Positions 63,506 through 64,000 of a stretch of DNA of 64,000 nt are shown piece by piece. Below the pieces are notes generated by a model that did not search any database, was not told the DNA's origin, and saw only the letters and a program-made list of their open reading frames with translations. Position 1 is the first letter of the stretch. Each line of letters starts with the position of its first letter. The DNA is from Parahaliea mediterranea (GTDB taxonomy: Bacteria; Pseudomonadota; Gammaproteobacteria; Pseudomonadales; Halieaceae), in contig NZ_JAFKCZ010000010.1 in NCBI RefSeq assembly GCF_017255185.1, positions 122,052 to 186,051 of the forward strand, in the 5' to 3' direction. The position numbers and the translations under genes were made by a program.

Positions 63506-63864
63506 GGTCGAATGAATTCGACCCTACATGTTCCTCGCGGCGTGTTCCTGTGGGGCGGGATTCATTCCGCCGCTTTTGGTCGAATAAATTCGACCCTACA
63601 CTGGATTGGCGCTCCCCCTGTAGGGCGGAATTCATTCCGCCGCTTTTGGTCGAATAAATTCGACCCTACACCGGACTGGCGCTTCCCCTGTAGGGCGGAA
63701 TTCATTCCGCCGCTTTTGGTCGAATGAATTCGACCCTACACCGGATTGGCGCTTCCCCTGTAGGGCGGAATTCATTCCGCCGCTTTTGGTCGAATGAATT
63801 CGACCCTACACCGGACTGGCGCTTCCCCTGTAGGGCGGAATTCATTCCGCCGCTTTTGGTCGAG
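63506..63864. repeat. Tandem array with exact 70-nt period of paired palindromes
   Basis: CGCTTTTGGTCGA starts at 63571, 63641, 63711, 63781 and 63851, exactly 70 nt apart. Each unit carries one TC/GA palindrome (GGTCGAATGAATTCGACC) and one CG/CG palindrome (GGCGGAATTCATTCCGCC), joined by CTACACCGGACTGGCGCTTC. More diverged relatives begin at 63506. Unit identical in type to the array at 44.4 kb, inverted. Confidence 0.92.
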
Positions 63865-63870
63865 TAAACA

Positions 63871-63994
63871 TCTGCGTTCTTAGAACGCAGACTTGCTTTT
63901 AGCCCCCTATAAGGGGGCTGTGAAGCCAGCCTTCTTAGAAGGCTGGCCCAAGTTGTGCCATCTTCAGATTATCGACGTAAGTCCATACGGACTT
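63871..63994. repeat. Cluster of four short-loop hairpins at the window end
   Basis: TCTGCGTTC-TTA-GAACGCAGA (63871-63891), AGCCCCC-TATAA-GGGGGCT (63901-63919), GCCAGCCTTC-TTA-GAAGGCTGGC (63925-63947) and AAGTCC-ATAC-GGACTT (63979-63994). Four perfect stems in 124 nt, following directly on the 70-nt array. Possibly the end of a mobile element, such as an IS200/IS605-like end, whose body lies beyond the window. Confidence 0.6.
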
Positions 63995-64000
63995 GTTTCT

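Noticed and set aside
63550..63727. Small proteins with repeats of the type AEFIPPLLVE and RNSFRRFWSNKFDP
   Set aside because: Translation of the 70-nt palindrome array; no coding signal beyond the repeat.

Overview
This window is a high-G+C stretch of a gammaproteobacterial chromosome, most likely a marine Cellvibrionales/Halieaceae-type organism. That placement is an inference. It rests on three things: the fused BioH-BioC protein (known from Saccharophagus and Teredinibacter), the TatABC/Ubi/His block, and gene order that closely follows the Pseudomonas aeruginosa rpmE-priA-argS-hslVU and ponA-pilMNOPQ-aroKB-gltBD-hemE regions.

Layout. Positions 1-8164 (minus strand) hold a type I restriction-modification operon: hsdM, hsdS, a DUF4268 PD-(D/E)xK-like protein, a RhuM-Fic protein and hsdR, which runs off the left edge. 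It abuts the 3' end of a tRNA-Pro gene, as an integrated island would. From 8.9 to 13.3 kb are a small outer-membrane barrel protein, a TPR-methyltransferase, a DUF3094 protein and a long acyl-CoA dehydrogenase. From 13.5 to 18.1 kb is the biotin operon bioB-bioF-bioHC-bioD (minus), with a clear BirA operator over the bioB promoter. Divergent from it run comF, modB, modC and srkA. From 21.7 to 26.9 kb is a repeat-rich patch holding a hexapeptide acyltransferase, a TrmB-like methyltransferase, cysE, a 5'-truncated PEP-CTERM gene and hemE. Next come gltD-gltB, aroB-aroK and pilQ-P-O-N-M (all minus), the divergent mrcA and a convergent malic enzyme gene. A 1.5-kb gene-free repeat desert follows at 43.7-45.2 kb. 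Then come rpmE (minus), priA, argS, a SPOR protein, hslV, hslU and a DUF971 gene; an IS110 element; ubiE-ubiJ-ubiB-hisI-hisE-tatA-tatB-tatC; an MscS-type channel; and an MsbA-type ABC exporter. The right edge is a repeat array followed by four hairpins.

The most striking content is non-coding. (1) The IS110 element sits exactly inside one copy of a palindromic repeat. Its 240-nt leader reads as a bridge RNA: two stem-closed loops whose guide strands match the repeat target on both sides and the element's own ends. (2) A 267-bp MITE-like element lies between hslV and hslU. Removing it on paper restores an hslV stop codon that overlaps the hslU start. (3) Several hairpin elements share a core but have long, perfectly paired arms whose sequence differs in every copy. 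(4) A palindromic repeat family with co-varying arms forms tandem arrays at 44.4, 54.2 and 63.5 kb. (5) A dRS3-like palindrome is read in frame inside hsdM.
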